Positions 18,312 through 28,710 are shown, counted from the first letter of the stretch. The stretch is 59,622 bases of DNA from Pinguiococcus pyrenoidosus (GCA_019677205.1 JAAMXY010000724.1:1-59622), one strand, 5' to 3'. The notes: generated by a model from the letters alone, not told the origin. A program made the numbers and translations.

Positions 18312-21059
18312 CTAGGCTGTGCGGGAGTGCAGATCAGACGACCGTGCGCTGTAGATGTGCCCAGTTCGGCTCGGAAAGCCGAGGGCCCGGGCGTTGACGT
18401 GGAGTTCCCACGTGGCCTGCAGTCCGCGCTGAAAGTCGCCGGTGTAGCCGACCGCGTCGAAGAGCTCCTCTGCTGGCCCTGTTGCCAGGAGCTGGCGGCT
18501 GAGAGCTTGCGCAACGCTCCAGGAGGCGTTGTCTGCTCGGCTGGTGAGCATCATGGCGCGCTGGGCGTAGTCCTTCGATGAGAGGCTGCCGAGCAGATCG
18601 TCAAGGCTTCGGTCGGATGATCGCGAGGCTCGGAAGCCGCCCGACAGGCTGTGCAACAAGCTCTGGCCCACGCGCTGGGGAAAGCTGTCCGCATGCGCCA
18701 CGGTCAGGGTTGGCAACCCGCCGCACAACGCATCTGTTGCGGTGCTGTGGGCACCGTAGACGTGCGTGTCGAGATGAAGGTCGGCCAGCTTCTGGCGCAA
18801 GATGTGTTCTCGCTTGGTGACCCGCTCGGCGAAGATGAGTCGCGCGGGGTGCACGCCTCGAGAAGCCGCTTCGCCCAGAAGGTGCTGAAGCTCCACGATG
18901 TCCTCAGGAGCGTCTCGGCGGGGCTTCAGCAGCCACAGCACCGAATCAGGCTTCGCCCGCAGGAGACCCATCCATTCGCCGAAGACTCCGGGTTCCATCT
19001 TGTCAAGCTTGTTGAAGTTGGCGAAGACCGTGGACGCTCGCGTCGGGAGCCTGTGCCTCCCCCGGAGCTGCTCTCTTTCGAGGCCCTCGTCCAAATGTTC
19101 AAAGCTGTGATTCCTTGTCGCTGCGGCTGTGGCTGTGGCGCCTTCGTAGCCAGCCTCGTCCAGACGGGCTCGTGAATGGGACGCGGCTCGAGTCCCGTGA
19201 ACAGCCGCGTCCTGTTGCGCGCGTCCCTGTTCATAGTAGCTCACCTGATAGCATCTGGGTAGAAGGAGCAGCTTCTCGGTGTAAGAGCGAGACTGCTCCG
19301 CGGGTGTGACGACCCGGTCCGATATGAGGTAGTCCATGAATTGCGCCCCGCTTGTGCCCGGGAAGATCAGATAGTTGATTTGGATCGGCGCAACCCGTGC
19401 CGCGGAAATGGCCGATCGCCCTCCTAGGGTATGGCCCTGGAGATCGATGAGCACATGGAGTTTGTCGTCTCGCACCCGGGCAATGGCTGTGCTGTAGTCG
19501 TCCTGCACGATGTTGCGGAATCTGTCCGGCAGCGCCTCGGCCAACCGGCGGTAGGAGGAGTTGTCGTCCCTGCCGTAGCCGTACGCAAAGAATGTCATGT
19601 TGCTAGCGAACTTGGGTGTTTTCGCATGCGTCTGCTTCATCTCTCGTCTGCTTGCAGTGCGCAATGCACGATGACCGCGGAATAACCCCTCGAGGAGGTG
19701 CATCGTCGGGTGGTCGTTGAAGTCGAAAGACAAGTAGCCCCATCGAAAACCTTGCGTCGGCGCAATCGCGTGCTCTGGACTCGTAAGCTCATCGGGCGAC
19801 ATGCTCTCCTTGCCGTACTGGGCACTGTGCACGATTGCCGCGTCCCGGCGAAAGCCACGGGAGACCGGGAGCAGCAGCAAGTCAAACGGCTGCAGCGCGC
19901 TTGGTGCCGGCGGCCTGGCTCCGATCTGGTGTTTTGTGATCAGGGCGCGCACCGACGTCCACGTTTCCTCCCAGTCTGCCCAGCTGCACGATGCCTTTCG
20001 ATTTCGCCATCGGTGTGCGAGGACCCGGATCCTGCTCTGAGTCCACTCCGGCTCGTCTTCGCGGATGCTGGCTTGCTCAAGCGGCACCTCCGTCCCAGCG
20101 TCTCGTTGTCCTTGGCTGGCACTCAGTTTCACCAGCTGGCCGTCGATGATGCCGAGAGCTTTGTTGTAGAGCGCTTCGGCGAGCAATCCGTCCCCAAGTT
20201 GCTCACGGACGATTGCAAGGTTTGTGATCGCCATGACTGCTGCGTCCGGCTCTCCCGCGGAAGCGTACCGCTGGATGGCTCTCTCGTACAGGGGAATCGC
20301 TTCGTCGCGATTTCCGTACTGATGATGCAAGGTTCCGAGGTTGAGGAGGGCAGCGGCCGATTCGGAATCGTCCGCAAGAGCGGCTTGATACGCCTCGGCC
20401 GCCTTCACCACGTGGCCCATGCGCTCGAAGACAACGCCGCGCTCATAGTGTGCGCGTCCCCGAAGTCTCCGGTACCGAAGAGACCCATCCGCGCCTCGCA
20501 TTCCGTCGATGCTCGAGGAGCAGAAGCTGATGAAGTCGTCCAAGCAGCGGATCACGTCCTGCGTCTGCTCCATGTCTTTCAAGGCCTGGCAGTAGTTCAG
20601 CCCAGCGAGGGGAACGTCCTCCGGCATGGTCTGGAACACATGCCGAAAGTACTGGGACGCCTCCGTCTTGTTCCCCAGGCGCGAGAGGCAAGTGCCCATA
20701 TTGTTGAGGGTGTCGCCGTAGAGTTGCACGGTCTCCCTGCGCCGCGACGGGGACTCTTGCTGCTGCAGTGCCGCGGCCAGCGCCGCCTCTGCGATGCGGT
20801 AGGCTGCCAGCGACTGCTGCAGTTCTCCCAGGCGGAAGAGAAGGAAGGCCGCGTTGAAGGCGTATCGAGGCGTCCCAGGATGCGCTCTGGCCAGCTGCTG
20901 GAATGCGTCGATGGCCACGGAGAGGCGGCCCTGCTGGAAGGCTGCATTGGCCAGCGAGTTCAGCCGCTGCTCCTCCGACGCTGGCGCCGACAGGCCTTGG
21001 GTGCCCACGCCACGGAGCGCCAGGATCATGCACAGGCAGAGGAAGAATGCAGTGGGCAT
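18312..21059 (-). CDS. GT41 O-GlcNAc/O-fucosyl transferase-like protein with signal peptide
   Basis: A 915-residue protein combines N-terminal TPR repeats (about 30-330) with a GT41 catalytic region, as in OGT and SPINDLY. Catalytic landmarks are FRWGYLSFDFNDHP (near 445), LIDLQGHTLGGR, ANFNKLDKMEP (near 690) and THVYGAHSTATDALCGGLP (near 785). A polar insertion of about 60 residues sits just before ANFNKLD. OGT and SPINDLY modify nuclear and cytosolic proteins, but this one starts MPTAFFLCLCMILALRGVGT, a convincing secretory signal peptide. The start was set at the first ATG (21059), because the codon before it is GTG. Whether GlcNAc, fucose or another sugar is used cannot be told. Confidence 0.85.
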   Translation of the reverse strand: MPTAFFLCLCMILALRGVGTQGLSAPASEEQRLNSLANAAFQQGRLSVAIDAFQQLARAHPGTPRYAFNAAFLLFRLGELQQSLAAYRIAEAALAAALQQQESPSRRRETVQLYGDTLNNMGTCLSRLGNKTEASQYFRHVFQTMPEDVPLAGLNYCQALKDMEQTQDVIRCLDDFISFCSSSIDGMRGADGSLRYRRLRGRAHYERGVVFERMGHVVKAAEAYQAALADDSESAAALLNLGTLHHQYGNRDEAIPLYERAIQRYASAGEPDAAVMAITNLAIVREQLGDGLLAEALYNKALGIIDGQLVKLSASQGQRDAGTEVPLEQASIREDEPEWTQSRIRVLAHRWRNRKASCSWADWEETWTSVRALITKHQIGARPPAPSALQPFDLLLLPVSRGFRRDAAIVHSAQYGKESMSPDELTSPEHAIAPTQGFRWGYLSFDFNDHPTMHLLEGLFRGHRALRTASRREMKQTHAKTPKFASNMTFFAYGYGRDDNSSYRRLAEALPDRFRNIVQDDYSTAIARVRDDKLHVLIDLQGHTLGGRSAISAARVAPIQINYLIFPGTSGAQFMDYLISDRVVTPAEQSRSYTEKLLLLPRCYQVSYYEQGRAQQDAAVHGTRAASHSRARLDEAGYEGATATAAATRNHSFEHLDEGLEREQLRGRHRLPTRASTVFANFNKLDKMEPGVFGEWMGLLRAKPDSVLWLLKPRRDAPEDIVELQHLLGEAASRGVHPARLIFAERVTKREHILRQKLADLHLDTHVYGAHSTATDALCGGLPTLTVAHADSFPQRVGQSLLHSLSGGFRASRSSDRSLDDLLGSLSSKDYAQRAMMLTSRADNASWSVAQALSRQLLATGPAEELFDAVGYTGDFQRGLQATWELHVNARALGFPSRTGHIYSARSSDLHSRTA

Positions 21060-21931
21060 CACTACGCTTGCTCCGGATGCAATTAGGAGAAGAGACGATA
21101 TGTGGTGTCGAGCTGCGGATCTCTCGTCGAACCTCTCGACTGCCCATCAAGGAACGAGCGAGAGATTCAGGAAGAGAGGCAGAGAGCAGGATTCAGGAGG
21201 CTTCTAGAGGGGTTTGAATTGGACTCTGGACTCTGATGGGACGCTTGTTTTCATCGTTGAAGGGATCGTGTCAGGATTGTTTCAAATTGTGTCAGCATAT
21301 TTCGAAGCGGTTTCGGCAGCGTGTTCGGATTGTCGCTGCACAGCGTCACCTAAGATTTCAATCTTTGCTCCTGTCCGTTTTGCGGCTTCCCTGGAGTTCC
21401 CAGGCGATGCGGTCGGTAGAGCGCGTGTTCCAGGCGGATATAAGCAACATCAACCTGACAGGCACGTTTGATTCGTCCATCGGAGCAGCTTGCGGAGCTC
21501 GATTCAAACACCAGAAGCAATAAAGCCAATCAGATCCAAAGTTCAATTACGGTACGCGCCTTCATTGGTGAATTTGTTGAACGGGAAGCCGCAGTGAATA
21601 TCGCTGCTAAAGGCGGGCCAATCCGGAGGCGCCATCGCCTCAACGCAGTGCAACTTGGCTGGAAACATAGGGGAATAACGCCTGGGGAATGCCGATGCAT
21701 AGGATGATAAGCGCCGGAGAAGCTCGTAACCATGCACTGTTTAATTTCACAAAGGGCGCGCTCCCATGTTCGCACGCACAACCGCAGAATCTGCAGCCCA
21801 GCGCGTTTGAGCGCCCAGCAACCGGTGCAGACGCCATCGAGCTCACTTTCCTGGCCCGGGTGCAGTCGAGACGCCTGAGAGGCAGCTAAAATCGCGCTCC
21901 GAACGCGGAAGGGAAGAGACACTTCGAAACC
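21060..21931. promoter_or_regulatory. Divergent intergenic region, GT41 / plastid-type protein
   Basis: No gene was seen in these 870 bp. GCCAAT at 21535-21540, ATTGG at 21564-21568 and GCCAAT at 21617-21622 form a CCAAT-box cluster about midway between the two start codons. Confidence 0.4.
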
Positions 21932-23587
21932 ATGAGGACAGTTGCACTTATGGGCGTGCTCGCCTTGGCTACTTTGCCTAGCGCCGTCCCCTTCACGGTC
22001 TTCGTGAAGAGCTCCGTCGGCCGCTCGACAGCCGTAGACGCGCCGCACTGGCTCCACGCTCCAGCAGCGCGAAGCGTGCCGCTGAGGACCAGTTCTCTGC
22101 ACATGTCAAGCATGATCGCACCCCCCAAGACGCCAATCCGAAAGAAGCGCCTCGGAGGCGGTGGCAACGACGACGGTACGTCCACCTCCAACTTTTTTCG
22201 CGCCAGAGATCTTCGCAAAGTGCTCCCTTAGGACGCGTCTTCCTTTGTGGCTTTCAAAACGGTTTTTGTGATGCGGTCGCCTGCTCTCTCCCAGGCCTTC
22301 GAAAGTTGTCCGTTGAAGAATACCAAAAGACGCTCGGCGTCTGGCTCAATGACTGGAAGAAGAGGAACAACGGCAAAGAGGTGCGTTGCGCGGAATACCG
22401 TGTGAAGCTTCCGGGCGTTTTGCGCCTGGTTTGGCTGTTTGCTCCGCGGCGTTTTTGCGGCTGGCGTTTCCCTCTCTTGCTAAGTGCGTATCGCCTGGGT
22501 CACCGCGCAGATGTCGAGCTTGAGCCACCCGGACGTGGACCTGATCAACCGAATGCTAGAAGAGGCCTCCGAGCTCTCCGACAACGGCCGGACGCCCAAG
22601 TTCGCGCTCGGGCTCTTCCACAATGGTCGAGTGGTCTCCCTGGCCGTGGTGGAGCTCCTGCGACGAAAGATGCCCTGGACGCTGTGCATCGACGTGCTCC
22701 ACTCGCATCCCAAGTTTGGCAAGAAGACGAGCCGGACGATGCTCTCTGAGCTCAGGACCATGGCCGAGGAGAACGCGCTGCAACTGGACCTCACTCCGCT
22801 CAAGGAGATCGATGCCCTGGCTCCGTACATCCTCGAGTACTCCGTCCAGATCGAGGCACCGCCTCCGACCAGCGACGATCCGAACATCAACGAGTACCGC
22901 AAGGTCATCGCGAAGTTCCCTTCGCTGGTCTTGGACGGCCTGCCGGAGCATGCTGACCTGGGACCGTACTGGTATTCGGCCAAGCTCCCCGACGGCGTGG
23001 AGTTCTTCTTCAAGCGCCGTAGGTAAGTCGGCCGGGCCGCCGTTGGAACCAACGAGCACGACATCGTGTGTGCATCCTCTTATCTTCCTTTTTCTGAACT
23101 GGCGTCGCAGTCGTAGACACAACGAGTTCTTCGTCAGCGTGGACAACCCCGAGTCGGTCTCGCCGAAGAAGAGGCAACCCGGGCAGCCCTCCATGTCTCC
23201 CCGGGACCTCTGCGAAGGCCACCATCCGGTAGGATACCTGCGTTGGTCGAATGGGTTAGGCAGCGTGGGAAAAGGGAGGCTGACCAAGACCGCGTGAATG
23301 CATCGCAGGTTATCCACGCCGAGGAAGTAGCGGGACTGCACAACTTTAATGTGCCCGGGAAGAAGTTCGTGACACCAGTCATGCGGTCCATCTCCCACAA
23401 GCTCCACCAGCTCAAGGTAGGAACGGAATGGCGGCTCCTGCCGCTGGCAACGAATCCATGGGGGCTGACGGTGTCGTGGACGTTCCTAGGCGAGCGGCGG
23501 TGGTCGAGGGGGTCCGTCACGGGGTCGTCGGCGTTAGGCAAAAAAAATAAAAATAGTCCAGAGAGAAACCGAGCTTTTGATTGCTGA
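21932..23587 (+). CDS. Unknown protein with plastid-type presequence and weak GNAT resemblance (five exons)
   Basis: Exons are 21932-22175, 22295-22380, 22511-23022, 23111-23228 and 23309-23587. Introns start GTACGT, GTGCGT, GTAAGT and GTAGGA and end in CAG, and all joins keep frame. The product begins with a signal peptide (MGVLALATLPSAVP) followed by FTVFVKSSVGRS, a Ser/Lys-rich stretch with Phe near +1, typical of complex-plastid import. The middle region (GRVVSLAVVELLRR, then WTLCIDVLHSHPKFGKKTSR and an Ala/Glu-rich helix) has the strand-helix order of a GNAT acetyltransferase, but the Q/RxxGxG loop is degenerate (KFGKKTS). The family was not recognised. A possible further donor (AAG/GTAGGA at 23417) leaves the last ~55 residues uncertain. 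Confidence 0.6.
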
Positions 23588-23742
23588 ATGTGACAGTGAA
23601 GAAATCCGGGGGTCTGAGGCATGAGGTCGGGAAGATGGGTTGTACTCTCTCACGATCTTCCAAGTTAGTATCGCCCTTAGGCCTCGTCCGATTTCTGGTG
23701 AAGCAACCTCGCTTTCGGGGGACGCATGAAGAACCTCTTTAG

Positions 23743-24452
23743 TTATCTCGTTTCCTCGTCAGCATCCTCATCGTCAAGCTCGTCTGTCGCGTCGCTGCCG
23801 AGGTGATACCGCTCGCGAAACGCCTTCGACGTCCTTCCATACTGCGACATTGCGTGCGGCAAACGAGGGCAGGTTAGGTGAAGCCGTTCGCGAGAAACGG
23901 AAACACTGCGTCGCCGCGCACCTTGTCTAGTCCCTCTTCCTTGATCCTCTGGACCCAGTGCATCAGGTCGACTCTGCCGGTCGCCGTCTTGGGCACCTTG
24001 ACAGACTTGATTGAGTCCACCTGCTCGTCTTCCCGGCGCGGTTCCTCCAAATCAAACGGAAACGTATCCGCCAAGGCGTCGCGCGATATGAGAAGTTTGA
24101 GCTGCGGCGCGAAGCTCTCGATCATCGCATGCAACAGCCACAGGAGCGCCATGAACATCCGTCCTTTAGGCAGGAAGGGAGAAAGCGAAAAGAAAACGCA
24201 ACAGAACACAACACAACGCAACGCAACGCAACAAAACACGTTGTTCAGCACAGCGCTTCTCCCCAAAGCCGCTCGGACGGGAGAGTCACCTGGCTTATTC
24301 TCGTAGCAACGCATCTCAAGGCTGCTGGCCGTGGCCGCCACTGGTGAATCATCGCTTATCGACGCGTCGGCGGCGTCAGCGGCTGCCAGCGGCTGGAGCA
24401 GCAGAAAGATGCACCAAGCTAGAACCGCTGCCCTCCAAGTGGAGATGCTCAT
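23743..24452 (-). CDS. Small secretory or membrane protein, unknown (three exons)
   Basis: Exons are 24452-24290, 24163-23922 and 23841-23743. The product, about 167 residues, starts MSISTWRAAVLAWCIFLLLQ, a clear signal peptide, with Ala/Asp-rich sequence after it. A second hydrophobic helix (MFMALLWLLHAMIESF), a charged region and an acidic C-terminus (DELDDEDADEETR) follow. The first intron (24164-24289, 126 bp) is a multiple of three without stops. It carries an AACAC/AACGC repeat and would otherwise read as a Cys/Val-rich stretch. The second (23842-23921) has donor AAG/GTGCGC and acceptor GTCGCAG. No family was recognised. It is convergent with the preceding gene (155 bp) and divergent from the BioD-like gene. 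Confidence 0.6.
24181..24240. repeat. AACAC/AACGC pentanucleotide repeat
   Basis: A run of about eight CAACR-type units lies inside the first intron of the minus-strand secretory protein gene. Confidence 0.8.
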
Positions 24453-24951
24453 GTCCAAGTTTGAAACTGGCGACACCGTCGACTCGCGTTTGGTGCGCGT
24501 ATGCTGAGATCCTGGCGCGGCGTAGCAGCGGAAATTGGGCAGAACGGCGGCCGAGGCTCCAGCGCGGTGCTTTCGCGCTCTGTGGCGCGAAAACGCCGAG
24601 ATTGGCCGGATCTTTGGTATTCGTCTCTTTTTGATTTTCGCCATGTCGTCGTCAGCTGCTTCTTGTGGATCAGCTGATGCGGGGCCTTGGCAGCCATAGG
24701 ATGTGGATGGAATGGAATGTCAGCTCCAGGCATACGACTTGAGCATTGGTTGCAATGCGCCTTCCTTTTTACATATGATCCACATCACGGATGCTTCGAC
24801 TGTGGCCTAGACTACACCCCTATTCTCTCGGGCCCGTGAATTTTGGCCGGTACTTATCAACATGGGTGAAGTATCATTCTACATCGACATTTTGTTCCAA
24901 TATAGCAGGTCATGCAATAGGAGCCATGGACGATGCACGTCCAGGACAGAA
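24453..24951. promoter_or_regulatory. Divergent intergenic region
   Basis: About 500 bp separates the start of the secretory protein from that of the BioD-like gene. It turns AT-rich after 24720. No coding sequence is supported. An upstream in-frame ATG at 24862 leads into AT-rich codons that look non-coding. Confidence 0.35.
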
Positions 24952-26244
24952 ATGGTGACGAAAGGGCGACTTGCATATTCGGCCTTCTCTCCACGGAATG
25001 CAGATGTAGGGGAGCAGAAGCCCTTTGCAGACATGAGGCGCCGCGCCGTGATGGTGTGCGCCACCGGCCAGCACATCGGCAAGACCAGCGTCAGCATGAC
25101 TCTCATATACTCCGTGGGGCGCCTGCTGGGCTTCCAAGGCGCTTCCAGTCGCGTCGGTTACATGAAGCCTATTGGGCAGAAGTGGATTCCCGTGCGGGGC
25201 CCCAGCGGAGCGCCGATGCGGGTGGACAAGGACGTGGTGGTCGCCAGGGACCACTTCAACATGAGGCTGGACTTCGCCGACATGAGTCCGGTGGTGGTCG
25301 GGCGCGGAGAGACCAAAAAGTTCCTGGATGGGCGAAAGGCGGAATGGGAAGACCGGGCGCTGGGGCAGACCATCCAGAGCGCCTTTCGGAGGATTTCCGG
25401 CGCGTGCGACTTCACAGTAGTGGAGGGCACTGGGCACTGCGGGGTGGGCTCCGTGATCGGCTGGAACAACGCGCGCGTGGCCAAGGCCCTGGGCATCGAG
25501 GTGGTGCTGGTCGCCAATGGGGGCGTCGGCGCCACATTTGATCAGTTGAACCTGAATCGCATCGCTTGTGAGATGGAAGGCGTGAAGGTCGCCGGCGTCA
25601 TCATCAACAAAGTGCGACAAGAGGAGGTGGAAACGGTCCGGGCGTACTTGGAGAAGGCGATTCAGAGATTTGGCTGGGGCGTGCCCGTGCTCGGCTGCAT
25701 CCCCTACGGCGAGAATCTGGACCAGCCGTCGGCGATGGACTTGGAGACTCTGTTCGAGACGAGGCTCATTGGCGGGGCGCACCAGAAGATGCGCCGCTTT
25801 GAGAACTACGAGCTCGTCACGACCAGCCTGGATCGCTTCATGCAGAAGCTCGCGAAGGACCACGAGGAGATCGTGAACACCTGCTTCGTGACGCACAACA
25901 GCAGAAGCGACATCATCCTGGGGCTTCTCAGCCACGTGGGTCGCCTGGATCACGGCCCGCGGGGCGGCATCCAGCCGTTCCAAGGGGGGCTCATCCTGAC
26001 GGGCAGCCCACCGGGCAACAAACCAGCGGACTTCGTGGCCGACTACATCCGGAACGCGAACATTCCCATTCTTAACGTAGGCGCCTCGACCTCAAAGGTC
26101 CTGGCGGCGATCAAGGAGTACACACCGAAGCTCTCCTCCTCGGACGGGAGCCGAACCGATAACGTGATCTCCCAGTACGCTCCGCACATAGACGCAGCTT
26201 CCCTGATAGGCCTCGCCGAGTCGGTGAAAGACGAGGCGGTGTAG
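24952..26244 (+). CDS. BioD-like P-loop + DRTGG domain protein
   Basis: The 430-residue product has a dethiobiotin-synthetase-like P-loop domain (VMVCATGQHIGKTSVSM near residue 35, then GYMKPIGQK and VVEGTGHCGVGS). A C-terminal DRTGG-type domain follows, with GGLILTGSPPG and IPILNVGASTSKVLAAI. The same pair of domains forms the N-terminal half of long bacterial phosphotransacetylases, but here the catalytic acetyltransferase half is absent. Stand-alone proteins of this kind are known in bacteria and some algae and are thought to sense or regulate. The function here is unknown. ATG 24952 is preferred over 24862. The homologous core begins at a third ATG, 25033, directly after a possible acceptor CCCTTTGCAG, so an intron near the 5' end is possible. 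The first 27 residues are basic and could be an organelle signal. Confidence 0.75.
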   Translation: MVTKGRLAYSAFSPRNADVGEQKPFADMRRRAVMVCATGQHIGKTSVSMTLIYSVGRLLGFQGASSRVGYMKPIGQKWIPVRGPSGAPMRVDKDVVVARDHFNMRLDFADMSPVVVGRGETKKFLDGRKAEWEDRALGQTIQSAFRRISGACDFTVVEGTGHCGVGSVIGWNNARVAKALGIEVVLVANGGVGATFDQLNLNRIACEMEGVKVAGVIINKVRQEEVETVRAYLEKAIQRFGWGVPVLGCIPYGENLDQPSAMDLETLFETRLIGGAHQKMRRFENYELVTTSLDRFMQKLAKDHEEIVNTCFVTHNSRSDIILGLLSHVGRLDHGPRGGIQPFQGGLILTGSPPGNKPADFVADYIRNANIPILNVGASTSKVLAAIKEYTPKLSSSDGSRTDNVISQYAPHIDAASLIGLAESVKDEAV

Positions 26245-26599
26245 ATAGCGGGTGGCTGTCGTGGCCCCCATAGATGAACAATGCAGCCTTGTGCAGGAAA
26301 AGGGCGAATGAAGCAAAGTGCGAAAGAAGCGAAGTAGCCAAGAGGCAACGACAATTTTGGATGAAGTGGCTCGGCAGAGACTCAAGTCCGGAGCTTCTGC
26401 GTGGGATTCTCTTTTCACGCGCCGCGACACGCCCGCATGTATGCCGACAGTCGAGAAGCCGCCCCGCGCGGTTTGGGGCCATTTCTCGAGGCCTCTTGCC
26501 ACCGTAAACCCACTGTAGTCAGCTCAGCGGAAGTCGGAGGACCTTCCTGGTGGTAGCACGAGCGTAGGCGGTCGGGCGTTTTCCGCGGCCTCGTCAAGG
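26245..26599. other. Intergenic
   Basis: 355 bp lies between two same-strand genes. No coding sequence or repeat was recognised. Confidence 0.4.
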
Positions 26600-26779
26600 A
26601 TGGAATTGACGGCGACCAACGTGATCATCTTCGGCCTCGCCGCGGTGGCTGTTGGCTTTGTGCTGAAGCTGCTGTCGCCAATTATGGTGGCCTTTGCGGA
26701 TGAGGAATGGAACGCGTCGTACGTCGACAGTGACGAAGACGAGGCCAGCAAGAAGCCTCTCAAAGCGAAGGCGCAGTAG
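26600..26779 (+). CDS. Small single-pass membrane protein, 59 residues
   Basis: A complete ORF of 59 codons plus TAG encodes MELTATNVIIFGLAAVAVGF and onward: one transmembrane helix of about 20 residues near the N-terminus, then an acidic linker (DEEWNASYVDSDEDEAS) and a Lys-rich tail (KKPLKAKAQ). The charge pattern and coherent domain sense make chance unlikely in this high-GC context. It lies on the same strand as the BioD-like gene, 355 bp downstream, far enough to have its own promoter. Several small subunits of ER or mitochondrial complexes have this design, but no family was recognised. Being shorter than 60 codons, it falls below common ORF cut-offs. Confidence 0.55.
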   Translation: MELTATNVIIFGLAAVAVGFVLKLLSPIMVAFADEEWNASYVDSDEDEASKKPLKAKAQ

Positions 26780-27418
26780 CGCGTCTTTCAGATCGCGGAG
26801 CATTCCTCGGCTATGGAGAGCGCAGCTTGCGAGACACTGCTTTAGCATATCATAGTCCTTTAGAAACGCATTGGAAGTGAAAGACATCCGAAGTCGATTT
26901 GAAAATCCCGCTGTGTCTCGAGAGCGTTGATGTTGATGTGGCGCTGGGCATCGGGGGTTCCATGAGGATTTCCGACTGGCCTCTTCTGCTCGGAAGAGGC
27001 TCGCGTATTGCTTTGGGTTCTCTCCGGATGAACGCCAGGCCCTGCGAAAGACGTGGGTCGGTCTACATAAAGGAAGCCGAAGGCGAGAGTGGGCGGCTCT
27101 GCAGCGTGAAACGTTGAGTGAGTAGACCGTGTTTGGTGGCGGAGGGACGCAGAGGTGCGTGGGAGGAGATCTGTCCAGCTTCAAGGATGCGTGCGCAACT
27201 TGGCTCAGCGGGCGCCTCCCTGAACGGCACTCACGAACGTGTAGATATCAGGAACTTTGGGGCGTTGGGCAGTACAGGAGCCCGCGTGGGTGACAAGTGC
27301 GACTCGGTTGAAGAGAGGCAGCGATCGGGTCAACTGGAAACAGGAAAAGCAGAAGGTTCGTCAGTCGGAAGTCCCCCAAACTCTGGCATGGCTGCGTGTC
27401 ATACGAATCTAGCACACT
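26780..27418. other. Convergent intergenic region
   Basis: About 640 bp between convergent genes. ORFs here lack coding features, and no repeats stand out. Confidence 0.35.
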
Positions 27419-28186
27419 CTACGCGTCCTTGGACCTCTCAAACACTAGCAGGGATTCTAAGTAGTCAAAGTACACATCCGGGAACAGCCGCTTGGCGTCC
27501 TTGGCCAGCACGAGGTCGGTGTAGCCCTCGTCGAAGGACACCAGGAGCACGATGTCCCCATGGAATCTAGTCAGGCCTTTGATGCAGATGTCTTTGCACC
27601 GTCCGAGGCGCTCTTGCGCCTCCGGCGACAGCTTCGACAAGCGGAAGGCCCTCTGCTCCTCCGTGTCCTCCGCAAGATCGATGACCATGGCGCCACGCGA
27701 AGAGGAGTCTTCCGACTCGGAGCTGGAGACGCCATTGAAGTGACTGCGGCGGCGCTTCCGCGAGCTTCTCTTTCTCCTCTCACTGCGCGTCTCCAGCGAG
27801 TCGCTGCTTCCGCCGCGGAAGTCATCTTTCCCGGATCGTCGACTCTCCCCTTCGGAGCTCGTGACGGACTCACTGCCCTCGGCAATCATGTCAAAGGCCT
27901 CCGTGAGGCTCAGGCTGGGCCCGTCATTTCGCTGGCTGTGCGACGCAGAAGTCGGCCGCTTGCTGTTGCTGTCCGTGTGCGCGAGCCAGTCTTGCACGAT
28001 GGCGGATCTGGCGTCACCAACAACTCTCCTTAGAACAGAGCTGCGCCCAGAGCGCGTCCGCAGCTTCCGCAGCTTCCGACGCGAAGTCAAAGCTTACCTC
28101 GGCGTCGCGACGCAGACGCTCTGAACCAGACTGGAGAAGCGCTTCGAGGCGCTTCCGGGACTGTTCATCGCGGCATCCTGGTGCAT
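27419..28186 (-). CDS. Ser/Arg-rich nuclear-type protein, unknown (two exons)
   Basis: Exon 1 is 28186-28098 and exon 2 is 28028-27419. The 69-bp intron has donor GAG/GTAAGC and acceptor TTCTAAG/G, and it joins VCVATP to RRVVGDARSA in frame. The 232-residue product has a short conserved-looking N-terminal helix, a long Ser/Glu/Arg stretch with a bipartite basic signal (RRKRSSRKRRR), and a compact C-terminal region of about 75 residues. That region (LGRCKDICIKGLTRFHGDIV, then LFPDVYFDYLESLLVF) is likely folded. The composition suggests a nuclear or chromatin protein. No family was identified with confidence. Confidence 0.6.
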
Positions 28187-28710
28187 TCTGCGCAGGATTC
28201 GAGACCGTGAAGTTAGTCCGGATCCGAAAGACGCAGAAGTTTCTTCAAAAGCGCAGCTACAAAAGTTTGCTGAAGCGCAGGCTTAGACGCACATCTGCCC
28301 GGGGAGACTGAGCACTTGCGCAGGGACGCCCAAACTGCGCCCTTTCTACCAAGCGACTACGCACTTCTGCCGCCGCTCTGGCGTCCGCTTCGGTCCCAAC
28401 TCGGCGCATTTGGTGTTCGATCCGCAGCGCAAATCAACCGTGAGACTGCTCGGCCGTGTCCGCTAATGTACGGCTTCTCCAGCGTGAAAAGCGCCGTTGT
28501 GGAGCGATCGATCAATCATGGCGTGCTCTTATGATTCGATCCGCATATCACCAATCGTATGGATTGGAAGATGTCAAGCTGAACTCACAGATTTCCAGCG
28601 TCCATCTCTCTCCCTCTCTTTCTCTCAAGCTGTTTCTCGTTCTCTCCTCAGCTCTGTCCTACTTCTTTTGCCCCTTTGCCGCTTTGCCGCTTTGGTGTTT
28701 TCATCGCTTG
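28187..28710. other. Intergenic
   Basis: Upstream region of the Ser/Arg-rich gene. It contains a CTCTCTCCCTCTCTTTCTCTC pyrimidine tract near 28605-28625. No gene is supported. Confidence 0.35.

Noticed and set aside
16064..18514. 816-codon minus-strand ORF antisense to NAGS
   Set aside because: His/Arg-rich shadow of NAGS with no recognised motif.
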